This document shows positions 24,545 through 36,700 of a DNA stretch of 64,000 nucleotides, piece after piece; the stretch's first letter is position 1; the number at the start of each line of letters is the position of its first letter. Location: the NCBI GenBank assembly GCA_944548615.1, contig OX155980.1:614282-678281 (forward strand), written 5' to 3'. The notes below the pieces were generated by a model. It did not search any database. It was not told the origin of the DNA and worked only from the letters and a program-made list of their open reading frames with translations. This DNA comes from Micropterix aruncella (lineage: Eukaryota; Arthropoda; Insecta; Lepidoptera; Micropterigidae). The translations under genes and the position numbers were made by a program.

Positions 24545-25085
24545 TTTGGACAACGTCATTACAGCTTTTTTGCTCCAAGAATGGTTAATATCATGAGTAA
24601 AGAGAACATATTGGAAATTAGCAGCAACCACCAAAAATATCACCTTACATTATGGTTAGGTAATAATCCTTGGTTTGGTAGGAGAGAGACGAAGAAAGCA
24701 TTCATTAAAATTATAAAATAAATAAATATATTTATTTTCTATATATTTTATATACGTATTTTTACTAATTGTTATATATTATTAGGTTTTATTATAAATG
24801 ATTATTATTGCTATTATATATTATTATTATTATTATTATACATTATTATTTAGTATTACTTGTTTATAGTTCTAATATTATTTTGGTGTAGTGAGAATTT
24901 CATTTTAACTTGATTTGATTCAATTTTTTTATTTTTATTTTGGAAGTTATGTAGTTTATAATCATTTGTTTTGGTGTTCTCCTTAAAATAGGCTCTGCCT
25001 AGTTAGGAGCAACACAAGCTATGTTAAGTGCTAATGGTGTAATTTTTTTGTGGACCAATAAATAAATAAAGAAATAAATAAATAA
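24545..25085 (+). mobile_element. LINE L copy 2, 3' end
   Basis: Starts at the same QRHYSF-coding segment as 16610 and carries the whole 3' UTR to an (AATA)n tail. It preserves the T-tract that is split by H in copy 1. Confidence 0.75.
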
Positions 25086-25790
25086 AATTGGTGCACCTAA
25101 GTTTTATTAGAATATTATTTTTAGCATTTGATGTATGGTTAGTCTGTCATGATTCGATAGGATGGCCTAAGAAGGCATGTTTGAAAAGCACACACAAGAG
25201 TAGAGAGAGTATGTGAAAATCCCGACATTGTCTAATGAGCATTATCGGCATCGACATCGTATGTCTTTATACGCAAATAGAGAGTTACTATTTTGCCCTG
25301 ATTGTATACATAGGCTTTCTTTAGGCCTTATAAGTACATACATGCGTGCTAAATGAAGACATATCTCCGGAGAGATACCCCAGTGGTGTGTTCAGCATAA
25401 ATACAGCTCCTCGAGTCCCTTTTCGTGAAAATATATTTCAATGGGCAGATAGTAGATACATGTAAGCTTCGCAGAGTAAACAGACAGGCGCGAAAACACC
25501 CCCAGAGAGTGAGGAAATTGCATAATACATAAAAGTTTGGGTAGTTTGGAGCGATGCGGCGGCGTTCCCTCTCCCGACTCGCCGAGCGGAATAATAGCAT
25601 GTGACTAAGGAATTTATTATCTCTCTATTTTGTCTTCGTCTTCATATTTTTGGATGCAATAAATCATAATATAGAGATTTTTGGATTGTGAAGTGGGATT
25701 TGCCGTTATTGACTGTCAACACCTTCGCCGCCAACTTTTTGACCAGTTTAAGTTTATGAATTTCCTCATAATAGTATTACTTTATGAGAA
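25085..25790. other. No recognised gene
   Basis: Unassigned sequence. A GC-richer patch at 25540-25600 (GGCGGCGTTCCCTCTCCC) precedes Ddr by 2 kb and could hold a noncoding exon, but no donor or promoter motif supports that. Confidence 0.3.
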
Positions 25791-25791
25791 A

Positions 25792-26586
25792 CTAGCTGAC
25801 CCGTGCCCACTTCGTTGGGCGGTAAAACTTTTTACTTGTGATGAAATTATGAGTGTGGTTTGGTTAGTACTGAGTGCTATGATTTATTTCCTGACTGCCA
25901 AAAGAAGACTTATATTTTTTCTGCATATGTATGTATGTATTTGCATGCCAATTTGACTATATTACCGTTATTTGTGAGTGTCTTCTTGTGAGTGTCTTAT
26001 TTGTGAGTGTCTTATATCTTTAACCATTTATGCAGTAAATGTGAAATTATATGCAGTAAAAGGGAAAAGTCTTTTGGTTTAAACGCTTAAGACGATAAAT
26101 TTACTTATTTTGATATGAATTCATAATTGTTGATAATATGACTAATAAACATGACCTAACGATTTAAATATTTTTTTTAATATAAAAAAACTACTTTTTG
26201 TGACATATAAAATTATAATAAAATTTAGACATATGCTGTCGCTCACTTTTTTGTAGGCATTATCAAGCTCTATCAAACTTCTCTAGAACTTAATCATATA
26301 TCTCTCATCGTTAAAGCAGCGTTAGTTAGAAACGTTTTCGTTCGACCGTTTTTTCTACGAGATACTTTGCAAATCTGACTACCACGAAAAAGTCTTTGCA
26401 TTTTTCGGATTAATATATAGCATATGACACTCACAAACAACGTGGCTTTCTATTGGTAAAAGAACTTTCAAAATCTTCTCAATCTTATCTGCTTCGCAAA
26501 AATCAATTGTATTGTTTTTTGGATAATTTTATAAATAAATAAATAAATAAATAAAATCGGTTCAGTAGATCCAGAGATTACTTCCT
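25792..26586 (-). mobile_element. Non-autonomous Helitron A, copy 3
   Basis: The CTAGCTGACCCGTGCC end and GC hairpin are intact. An ~80-bp piece ending in (TAAA)n is inserted at about 26473-26552, and the far end is lost where LINE T copy 2 begins. Confidence 0.75.
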
Positions 26587-27040
26587 ATTGTACCAATTTA
26601 AATAATAATGATAATCGTTGTTTTAGTTTTTAAACGCATGATTTAGCTTTAGTTTCATTATTTAACACTATATTGACTACTTTGGTTGTTACTTTGAACA
26701 ATTCGAATTATTGACTATTTAATTTGTTAGGCTTCTGCTTCGATTATTCTACTTTTTACTGACTATTTTAGTTATAAGCCTTTTATTATAATTATTAACT
26801 ATTTTATGTATGTAATAAGCCTTTAATTTATTTTGTAATAAGAATTTACGATTAATAACTTTTAGTAGGTTCCAAAGTTTCTTATATACTATTTTATTTT
26901 CAATCTAATAGCAAATATGTTAAGTAAAGATTAGAGTAGTAATTAGACTTACTAACTAACACAAATATTTTAACGCGTCTAAGAGTGGTTTTTAGCCGTC
27001 AATTGGACACGACGTAAATGTAATGTAATTAAAGAGGAGG
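26587..27040 (+). mobile_element. LINE T copy 2, 3' UTR
   Basis: Noncoding 3' end matching 23950-24430 (AGTAGGTTCCAAAGTTTC, CAATTGGACACGACGTAAATG), with the same TGTAA tail. Confidence 0.65.
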
Positions 27041-27044
27041 GAAA

Positions 27045-27500
27045 GTATTGTAAACGCGCATTTTTTTTTCGCTATAAAGACGGAAATATCCATTTTGAGC
27101 CCCCCTGAGACGATTAAGACTATTTCCAGGCGGAAACTTATCTGTGTGTCTGTCTGACAGTCTGTGTATCTATGTTTATTTTACAACGAAACCGCTCATA
27201 CGCCTAGTCCTAATGAGCTGAAATTTGGCATGCAGACAGACATCATTTAGTCATGGAATAGGTAAAAAGATCCACCAGGGGGCGCACTAGTCATATTTCA
27301 ATCTTGAATTTATAGACTTAAAATTTTGAACAGAGATGCTTTGTGCCCCTTATATACCACGAAAGCCCCCATATTGAAAATTAGATAATAATAATCAATT
27401 TTTGGAGCTATGACTGCCATCTACATGTTGCATTTCATAGTAAAATCCTAGCTGCCGAATGTCAGTACTGCATTGAGCATTCTACCGCACTATTAAATCA
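27045..27500 (+). repeat. Repeat X, forward copy
   Basis: Opens GGGAAAGTATTGTAAACGCGC and carries GAGACGATTAAGACTATTTCC, the CTGTCTG stretch and AGGGGGCGCACTAGTC. It ends about 170 bp upstream of the first Ddr coding exon. Confidence 0.7.
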
Positions 27501-27678
27501 ATGGTACTAAACGAAACACTGTGGATCCTGGCCGATCGTAAGGACACCCAGACACGAAATATATTGCTAACGATATAATACGTAACGAAAATACTAACCA
27601 ATGACGATACTTCTAATTGTTCGTACTTTTAACTAAATTGTATAAGTTGTTCTATCCTTGTTGCAGACATCTTCAGTA

Positions 27679-27684
27679 ATGTGA
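27679..27684 (+). promoter_or_regulatory. Minimal start-stop upstream ORF (ATGTGA) in the Ddr leader
   Basis: An ATG followed directly by TGA ends nine bases before the Ddr start codon, downstream of either plausible splice acceptor (27666 or 27676). It should therefore be in the mature leader. Start-stop elements of this kind can stall ribosomes; a role here is inference. Confidence 0.4.
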
Positions 27685-27693
27685 GGAGCCGCG

Positions 27694-27781
27694 ATGTTGC
27701 CACATACGCCTCTGGCTGCGGTGGCTGTATTCGCATTTGTTATTTTCAACAATAACAACGTCGGCGGAGCTGTTGATCCCT
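27694..27781 (+). CDS. Ddr: Ddr exon 1 (coding part): signal peptide
   Basis: Encodes residues 1-29 plus one base. A short N-terminus is followed by a hydrophobic run ([12 protein letters not shown]) and a likely cleavage region near GGA/VDP, as in a secretory signal peptide. The ATG has G at -3. A TTGCAG acceptor at 27661-27666 suggests that a further noncoding exon lies upstream; I could not identify it. The donor GTAAGT begins at 27782. Confidence 0.82.
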
Positions 27782-30700
27782 GTAAGTCTTACACTTCTAA
27801 TGTAGAACTTTTTATTGTATTGTAGATCTTATTAGTATACTAGTATAACGAGCAGTATTTGCTCTCTTTACGCGGCTTTTTTGCGGGTTGAAAGTGTTCT
27901 AATTGATATGGGTTATCGACATTATACCTGGGGACTTTATACCTTATACCGACATTATACCTGTGTAGAAAAGATATGTTCGATGATTTGCAATGATTCC
28001 AAGTAATAACATACCAACTCACTCTAATGTGATGATGTAAGAAGGCTAATTATTTTAATATTTGTACAACCTCAGCTTTTTCTTAAATTATAATCTGTAT
28101 GCTGTAAGTCAGCGGCGTAACTATAAAAATAGATTCCAGTGCTAATTCTAACAAAAGGATCCTCCTCCTACTTACATTAATTATGGCATAAACGATGTAA
28201 CTACTGTTATACCTGGGAGCTAAGGGGCCCTTGCTGAGTTGGCCACGAAGACCCATTCTGTTCAGGGTTGGTCACACTCACGGGTCAACACCCATCCGAC
28301 GGCCACCACGCATGAAGTGGGAGCCTGGGTATGACTCTGGCCTTATGGTTAGTTTCCCTTAGGAATCAACCTTCTGGCGCTCCTGGATGGTCTGCGCACC
28401 GTGTGGCATAAGCCAATCGATTGCGCACTCTGACTAACATCTTGCGGTGTCAACTACAACGGGCGAGCCCGTCACCACAGGACGTTTTTACGATTAGTCG
28501 TTCTATCGCCCTGCAGTGAACGCAGAAGACTTTGGACAGTACATTCTACGTCCAGCTACGTCACAACCCGTGAGAGTCCAACGCCTTACCGCGAGTGAGC
28601 CAGGAATAAACCCGGCGGGCTCGAGATACTCGCGCCCTCACTACCAATTGTGACCAGATTTCTCCGGTCTCTCGATTGGTTCCGAGTTCGAGGTCGCTTG
28701 CGCGGTCCTCTCCCTTACGAAGCGGTGAAACGGAGTGCACCGAATCTGTCGCGGACCAAGGCGTCCTTTGCCCGACTCTGAACCGGGATCGGATGGCCAA
28801 TGATCATTTCAAGAGCAGTCGCCGTAAGGTAGACAACTGCCCCCGCTCTATAGGAAACAATACAGTTCCCAGACTCCCCCGATTATTAGTCGGAGAGCAC
28901 AATGGATTGGCTTGCGCCGCTCGGTGCGCAGACCGTCCAGGAGCGCCAGAGGATTGTTCCCAGGGGAGACTGGTTGACCCAGTGTCCTACCCAGGCTCGC
29001 ACCCCATGCGTTGAGGCCATCGGATGGGTGTTGACCCGTGAGTGTGACCGACCCTGAAACAGAATGGGTCTTCGTGGCCAACTCAGCAAGGGCCCATTAG
29101 CTCCCACTCTGACTAACAGTCGGGGGAGTCTGGAAGCAGTAATGTTTCCTATAGAGCGGGGGTGGTTGCGGACCTTACGGCGACTGCTCTTGAAACGACC
29201 ATCGGCTACTCGATCCTGGGTGAACAGCCGGGCAAAGGATGCCGTGGTCCGCGATAGATACGGTATACACCGTTTCACCGCTTCGTAAGGGAGTGGATCG
29301 CGCAAGCGAGCTCGAACTCGTAACCAATCGAGAGACTGATGTAATCTGGTCGCAATAATATGTAAAATCTGATCAACTTCTTTGCAACGCACGACAATTT
29401 ATTTTGTATCACTTATCTATTTTTCTTAATTAAATTTTATTAAATTACAACTATGAATGTATATATTTATTACATAGCTATATTTTTTATAAAATTGGTA
29501 TATTTATGTGTATATACAGGTGGTGGGTCCAAATTATTTATTTAAAAAAAAAACACTTCATTTCTTAAAATTGCATAAAAATATGCACATCTAGAGACGG
29601 GCCAAATTATCGCCTAGTTAGATGTGCTATTGGCAGTATAGGTCATGTAATATGTGTTAAACCTCCCTATATTAATTATTAAATAATTTATATAATTATT
29701 ATAAGATTACATGACCTATGAATGAACTGTATACCTAATCCTATGTACCTAAATAAATAAATAAATAAATAAAAATTGGCAGCAAGGGCGTGAGTTTAAG
29801 CCCGCTGGGTAACACTCCTGGCTATCTCGCGGTTAAGGCGTTGACCTCTTACGAGTTTCTTGCGGAGCTTGACGGTGCACTGTTTTGTTCAAGTCTTCTG
29901 CGTTCACTCCAGGGAGATAGAACGACTAAACGATGCTGTACCGTTAATTTAATTACTGAATTATATTTCTCCGCCATGAATGTTGGTGAGAAATAAAAAT
30001 AGCAATGTCAGTTTTTATTACTTTATTTTGAGTAGAAAATAAATATCAAGTGCGAAACTGGTATGACTAAAAAATACCCAAATAATATAATATTATTACA
30101 TATATACCAATTTTTGAATATCTACATACATTATTAAATGAACTATTTAATTTGTACTAATATTATAAAGAGGTAAAGTTTGTGAGGTTGTAGGAAGTAA
30201 TATCTGGATCTACTGAACTGATTTAAAAAAAAAATACCAATAGAAAGCCACGTTATTTGTTAGTGTCATAGGCAATACATTAATCCGAAAAATGAAAAGA
30301 CTTTTTCGTAGTAGTAGAATTTGCAAAGTAAGTCGGAGAAAAAACGGTCGAATGAAAACGTTTTTTACGAACGCTTCCTTAACGATGAGAGATATATGAT
30401 TGAGTTTAGTGAAAAGTTGTAGAGCTTGATAATGCCTATAAAAAAGTCAGCTATAGCATAGGTCTAGCTTTTATATTTAAGTCACAAAAGTACTTTTTCA
30501 TATTTAAAAAATAATTTAAATCGTTAGGTCATGGTTATTGGTCATATTATCAACAATTATGAATTCTTATCAAAATAAGTAAATTTATCGTGTCAAGTGT
30601 TTAAAACAAAAGATTTTACCCTTTTACTGCATATAATTTTCCGCAAGAGATAATACGAGATAGGTATGGAACCGCAACCGTATCTTGGGTTGGAACTCCT

Positions 30701-33700
30701 GAAAGAATGGTACCAAATAATAACATTACATCTAATAGAGAAGTTTTGAACAATTAAAATAAAAATAATTTATTCAATCATAATCATTTCATTCACTCAT
30801 TAGAAACTCGGTAATATAGCCAAATCGGTATGCAAATACATACATAATGCAGTAAAAATATAACCCCCCTTTTGGCAGTCAGGAAATAAATCATAGCACA
30901 CAGTACTAACCGAACCACACTCATAATTTCATCACAAGTAAAAATGTTTGCCGCCCAACGAAGTGGGCACGGTTTAGCTAGTTTATTATAAAAAATACGA
31001 ACAAATACATTTCCATTGTGGTTTTAGACTTGATTTGCACTCTGCAAAATTATTGATCAGTTTGACTATTTGTTCTTAGGCAGACGTTCCATTTTGGGTC
31101 CCCGAACTGCCGTGGGGCCCCATTGCGCCTCACCGGCTGCCCCGGTATAGTTACGCCACTGCTTCAAGTTCTTCACAAAATATAAAGTAAAATTTAAAAA
31201 GTTAGGTGACCCCCGTGCCAAAATAACGTGTTATTTTTGAAAAGTAATCTATTTCCTCTGTTTTCAACAGCGCAATGCATTGCCCCTCTTGGTTTAGAGA
31301 GCGGCATGATATTAGACGAGGACATAAAAGCAAGCAGTTCATACGATGACGGAAATGTCGGACCACTTCACAGCAGGTAAGAATCATTAGAAAAAAACGC
31401 ATTTTTTAAAATCTAAAACCTTTAATTGTAACCGTTATAAGGCTATTTTAAAAACGTTGAACAGAAAAAATGACAAAAACTAAAAAAATCTAATTTGAAT
31501 CATCGATATTCAATTTAATTCAATTTAGTCCTGCTCCAATTCAATTCAATTCAATGTAGGTAAGTTTTCCTGCACTTAGATGCGTTATTGCGTCTACAAT
31601 TTTAGGTAATGTAATTAATTAATGAATATTATATTAAGTATCGTGATAGTTGTAATAATATAAATTAATTTTAGTTATAAATAATTGGTTTGGAAACCAT
31701 TGATAAATAGAAAATAATAAATAAATAATCAAAGAAAGATCACAGGGTCTGTAGCCATAATTATTATCGGAATAAATAATTATCGGAATGGACGCGACAT
31801 GATTTTGACGCGACATGACCGAGAAACTACTGGAGCTAATGATCATTAAAAAAGATCCTACTACTATTATAAACGCGAAAGTTTTTAAGAATGTAAGTAT
31901 GGATGTTTGTTACTCTTTCACGCAAAAACTACCGAATGGATTTTGATGAAACTTTACAATAATATAGCTTACACATCAGAATAACTCATAGGCTATAATT
32001 TATAGAGATATAGTTTGAATTTTTTGAAAAATCTGCCATCTGCTAGCTATTCTGGCGTGCGCCGCAAAAACCGTTGGAGTTACACGTATATAATGTACTA
32101 TTATATATGTTTCTATTAGTAGTATTATCACAATTATCCATCACCACACGGGTGAAGCTAGTATTATAATATTTTCTACCTGACATGCGTTGCGAGGAAA
32201 GTTTTTTTAGATTAAATATTAGAAACGCCGAGACCTGGTAGAGCCTTTTAATAATGATCTTCTCCTATGGAGAAGGGGAATCTTGGAAAAAAACGAAAAA
32301 AAAACATCGGACAAAAGTGACGTATTACTTTTCCGGCCAATTAACCGACGAGAAGTATTATGGACGTTTTTTTTCGAGATGAAGACGGAAATATCCATTG
32401 TGAGCCCCCCTGAGACGATTAAGACCACTTCCAGATGCAGGTCTGTTTGTGTGTCTGTGTGTATTCCTTCATGATAGCGCCCAAACGTGTAATCCGATTG
32501 AGCTTAAAATTGGCATGCAAGCAACATTTGGTAAGAGCATCATGGTAAGAGTTGAAAAAGTTGTGGTAATAATCAGTCCACCAGGAGAAGCCTTAGTCAT
32601 ATTTCAATCTTGTAATATTAGGCTTAGAGATTTGAAATTTTGTACACAAATGCCTTATTGGAACCAAAACACGTTATGAAATTTTGGATACATTTTATAT
32701 ACTGCGATACATTTTAATCAAATATTAACGCCATCGGTTGGCGCTTGGCTTAACCCCACCCTTAGCTAAGGAACGTATCGGTCCGCCCAAAGCAGTTGCA
32801 ATAGAACCCAACCGGGTTCGCCCGCACATCTATTTTATTTGTGAAATTAATATTCAGATCAAATTAGTCCTTGGCTACTTGCCGGTAAAGTCTTAGGTTC
32901 ACACAGCCGATTTTTGAAATTATAAATACAGGTGTAATACTCAAATATTTGGAATGAATGTGTAAAATGGCATGGAAACCTTGTTGCTAAATTTAAAAGT
33001 CGTTTAAAAGTAAATCAAATGCGTCATTTCGCGCGACAATAAAAATAACGTTTAACATACAGTACAGACAGATGCAGACCGTCCAGATATAGTTGGTTGC
33101 GCGTAGTAAAATCCTTGCTGCCAAATCGTAGTACGGCATTTAGCGATCTAATACGCTATATAATCAATGGTTAGGGCCAATGGCCCAATGGCCGGTTGGC
33201 ATTATGATCATTAGTTACTAATCGTGTTATTCGCCAATATAAGACAAATATGTAACAAGGAGTATTTCTACAAAATATAATAATAAAATTTTGTGCTGCT
33301 TGTAGTGCTTACAAAATGTTAATACAAATTAGGGTCGCTTTAATAAAGGTACACTTTCAGTCTCTTCTTGGGCTATTCATGACATGGAAATCAACACTAA
33401 CAAGTGCTCTGTTTTAACCATCAACTAAGAAGAAAACACCTTGCTTTTTCCCATACACAATAAACGGGTCAATTTTAAAAAGGTCAACCGACGTGAGGGA
33501 CCTGGGAATTACATTTGATACGCAGTTGAACTTCCGTGCACACATTACAAATATTTGCAATCGTGCTAGCAAAATTGTCGGTTTTGTTATTCGCATATGC
33601 AAACAGTTTAATAATATTCATGTAATGTTTCTACTATATAATTGTTTAGTCCGTAGCATACTTGAATATAATTCGGTCATCTGGTGTACAAGTGGAAACA

Positions 33701-36700
33701 ATTACATTCAGATGGTAGAGCCTATTCAAAGAAATTTTTTAAGATGTATTTATTACAGAAAATACAATATTTAATTTTATCCATACTTATTTCCGTCCGA
33801 TTTTGTGCTAGGAATGGTAGCATACAACCGTCTTGAAACGCATCGATATATTTCACTAATTATATTTGCATATAAATTAATTCAAGGAACTATTTATTTG
33901 CCAGAGATACTATGTAAGTTTGAATTGTACGTACCGGTAAATTACACAGCGAGGAGATCGCATCTATTGTTTAATGTGCCGTACCACCGTACAAATATTT
34001 TTGTAGACAGGCCAGTGGGAAGGGTTATAGCTCTTCTTAATTCCTTACCCACAGAAATAGATATCTTTTGTATATCCCTTTGGCAGCTAAAAAGGCAACT
34101 CCCTGCTATCTCATATTTTTCATAATCTGTGTTTTATTTAGTTTTATATTTTTAAGTTTTTTTCTTGTTCAATGTTAGCATTAATTTGGTTATGTAGTCA
34201 TTATTTTTAGACTTACACTCTAGCTTTAATATTCAAGGGCGAATTGGATTCATCTGTAATGCCCTTGAATACTATTTGAAACTAATAAATAATAATAATT
34301 AATACGCGTGCCACCGACTCGCATATTTTTTATGACGAACCGATGATATTGTACCGCAGCAGCAAAATTTCATTTCTCCTCCTTGCCTCAGGTTTGACTG
34401 ACAAAGAAGATTATGTTACGATAGTGGGAGTCGTCCCGCGACTCGCGGAAATGAATTCAAAGACTGGGACGCCCAGATAGGAGGAAAACGACGCGCGACG
34501 ACAGAGAACAAGAAAGGATATTGCAAAACGTCGCGAGTATTCCTTCGCGGCTGCGATACGGCGCGACATCCGTTTCAACGCTATCGTTTTAGCACATCCT
34601 CTAAGTGTGTACCTTCTCCCTAATATTTGTAAAAAAATGTGGTGGGGTCCTTCACTCGCTCGATGGAAATAAGACTTGTCTCTGTTCTCCGTTTCATATT
34701 AGCGTTGATAATAATAGCGTATTATGTAGACCACTTAATGCCGTACTACTATTTGCGCTATACTTTGCGTATTTTAACTCATTAATGATTTATGAATTAC
34801 TATTTTGGGGAAATGCTGCAACCAGTAAAAGAATCTTTCTTTTGCAAAAGAGAGCACTGCGCAGTATGTATCAGGTAACGACTAGGACCTCATGCAAAGA
34901 ATATTTCAGCAAGGCCCTTGCCTTGTTGGACTTGTTGAATACCCATGACTATGTATTCGGCGTTCATATACCAGTGTTTAATGTATGCTAGACAGCACCT
35001 AGCAGAACACCAATTAATACAGACATTCACTCGCATCATACCCTCGGTAGCTCTCTTTTATGCGTACCCCGAATACGACTGGCAAAAGTACAGAAAAGCT
35101 ACTTGTACCTTAGCATTAATTTCTATAATCTACTCCCTACAAAATTTAAACAGCTGGAGGACATAAAATTTAAAAAAAACATCAATGAGATGTTGATAGG
35201 CCACCCTTTCTATAATCTGGCCAAATTTGAGGGCCATGATTTTTCAAATACTGTGCCATTTAAATTAATTAAAAAAGTAGAGCCTTAATGTCTGATTATT
35301 TTACATGGTCTTATATCAGTACTTTAGTTTAAAATGCATAATGTAGATTTAGTTTGATTATTTAACATTTTACTGACAATTTGAATATTACGATAAATAA
35401 TTTTACTACGTATCTTTTCGAATTACTAACTAATTCAAATATTAGGCTTCTATTTTATATCTAGTAGTTAATTCTTGACTACCTAGGTATGTTCAGTAAC
35501 TTACTACCTAACCCAATTATTTTGACACTTCCAAGAGCGGTCTTTAGCCATCAATTGGGCACGACGAAAATGTAATGTAATGTAATGTATAATAGGATTT
35601 TACGGAACGCAAATAGTAGATCACAGTCGTAATCATAATCATAATCATGATCAATTTTATTTAAAAAAAAGACAAGGTTAGTAAAGTAGTGATAGTAGAG
35701 CTTGTTTCCAGCCCTTGATCATGATGTCACTTGGATCTATAAGATCTTTTGTAACTACCCACTTTGTGGTTGGGTCAGTAGTCGGCTAGTAGCCCGGTAC
35801 TGCTTACCAGGCCAAGCAGATCACTGACCTTTAAGTTGGGCATATCGCAGAAGGCTCGTCACGGTAAACTGTGTCTTTTTGCGGCGAGGCTTGGCCACCG
35901 ACCAACGATGTGTATGCTGTCTTCAGGTTCTTCGCCACATATTCGGCAGTCGTTGCTCTCGGTCAAGCCAAGGTTGAATAGATGTTCTCTAAGGGTCGTG
36001 TGTCCGGTGAGGAGACCGATTGTGGTTCTAAGGTTCTTCTTGCTCATGGCAAGTAGGACCTTGGTTTTCTTTTGAACAATCAAATAGGTAAATACATAAT
36101 ATGGTGAAATCGTCCAAAAAATATCTATTTATGTTTAAGATAACTACTTACATAAATATATAGTAGCCTAATAAGAGGTCGCATTCATTGGTCCCAAACA
36201 TTGATTAATCTTCTGTTATCTTTAATACACATATACTTTACTAATCCCGGGCATCCCTACCGTCATTTACAAACTCACGCTGCATAAACAGATATCTTCC
36301 CACGGGTCTTTGTTTGTGTAATCATCCGACCAAAGAACCCACGAATATATTGTACGTGTTTATATATGCAGTGAAATGCAACGATTGACAAGGTAAGAGA
36401 TCACATTACGATACTCCTGGCGGAGTGCTACGGAAATGAAGGCCCCAGGGGGATGTTGGCGGTATACTCTCACCCTAACGTTGCCAGAACTGCCATAATT
36501 TTCACACACGTGTAACAGATTTCCTAAAATAGAATTCGTCACATTTATTTTGTGATGAGGGCGACTAAAATAGAAAAAAAAACAGTTTTGTCACAACAAA
36601 ACTTTTCCGCCAAGTAGCCAAGGTCATATGGAACGATTTTGAGCATGAAGGACTTTGATCTGATTACAGGGATAGTCGGCGACGAGCGCGGATAGTGATA

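Larger units (their letters stand above)
28220..29960 (+). repeat. Repeat G, forward host copy in Ddr intron 1, split by two insertions
   Basis: Three pieces (28220-28439, 29119-29356, 29780-29960) give one ~0.65-kb forward G copy. The first gap holds a reverse G copy, the second the 3' end of LINE K. Confidence 0.8.

Noticed and set aside
28561..29392. Several overlapping ORFs of 74-168 residues in the G nest
   Set aside because: They are caused by the GC-rich composition of repeat G, occur on both strands, span insertion junctions, and are not kept in other G copies.
29800..29860. tRNA-like D-arm string (TCGCGGTTAAGGCGTTGA) in repeat G
   Set aside because: It recalls a tRNA box A, but no box B follows at the right distance and no cloverleaf can be drawn. 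Not enough to call a tRNA-derived SINE.
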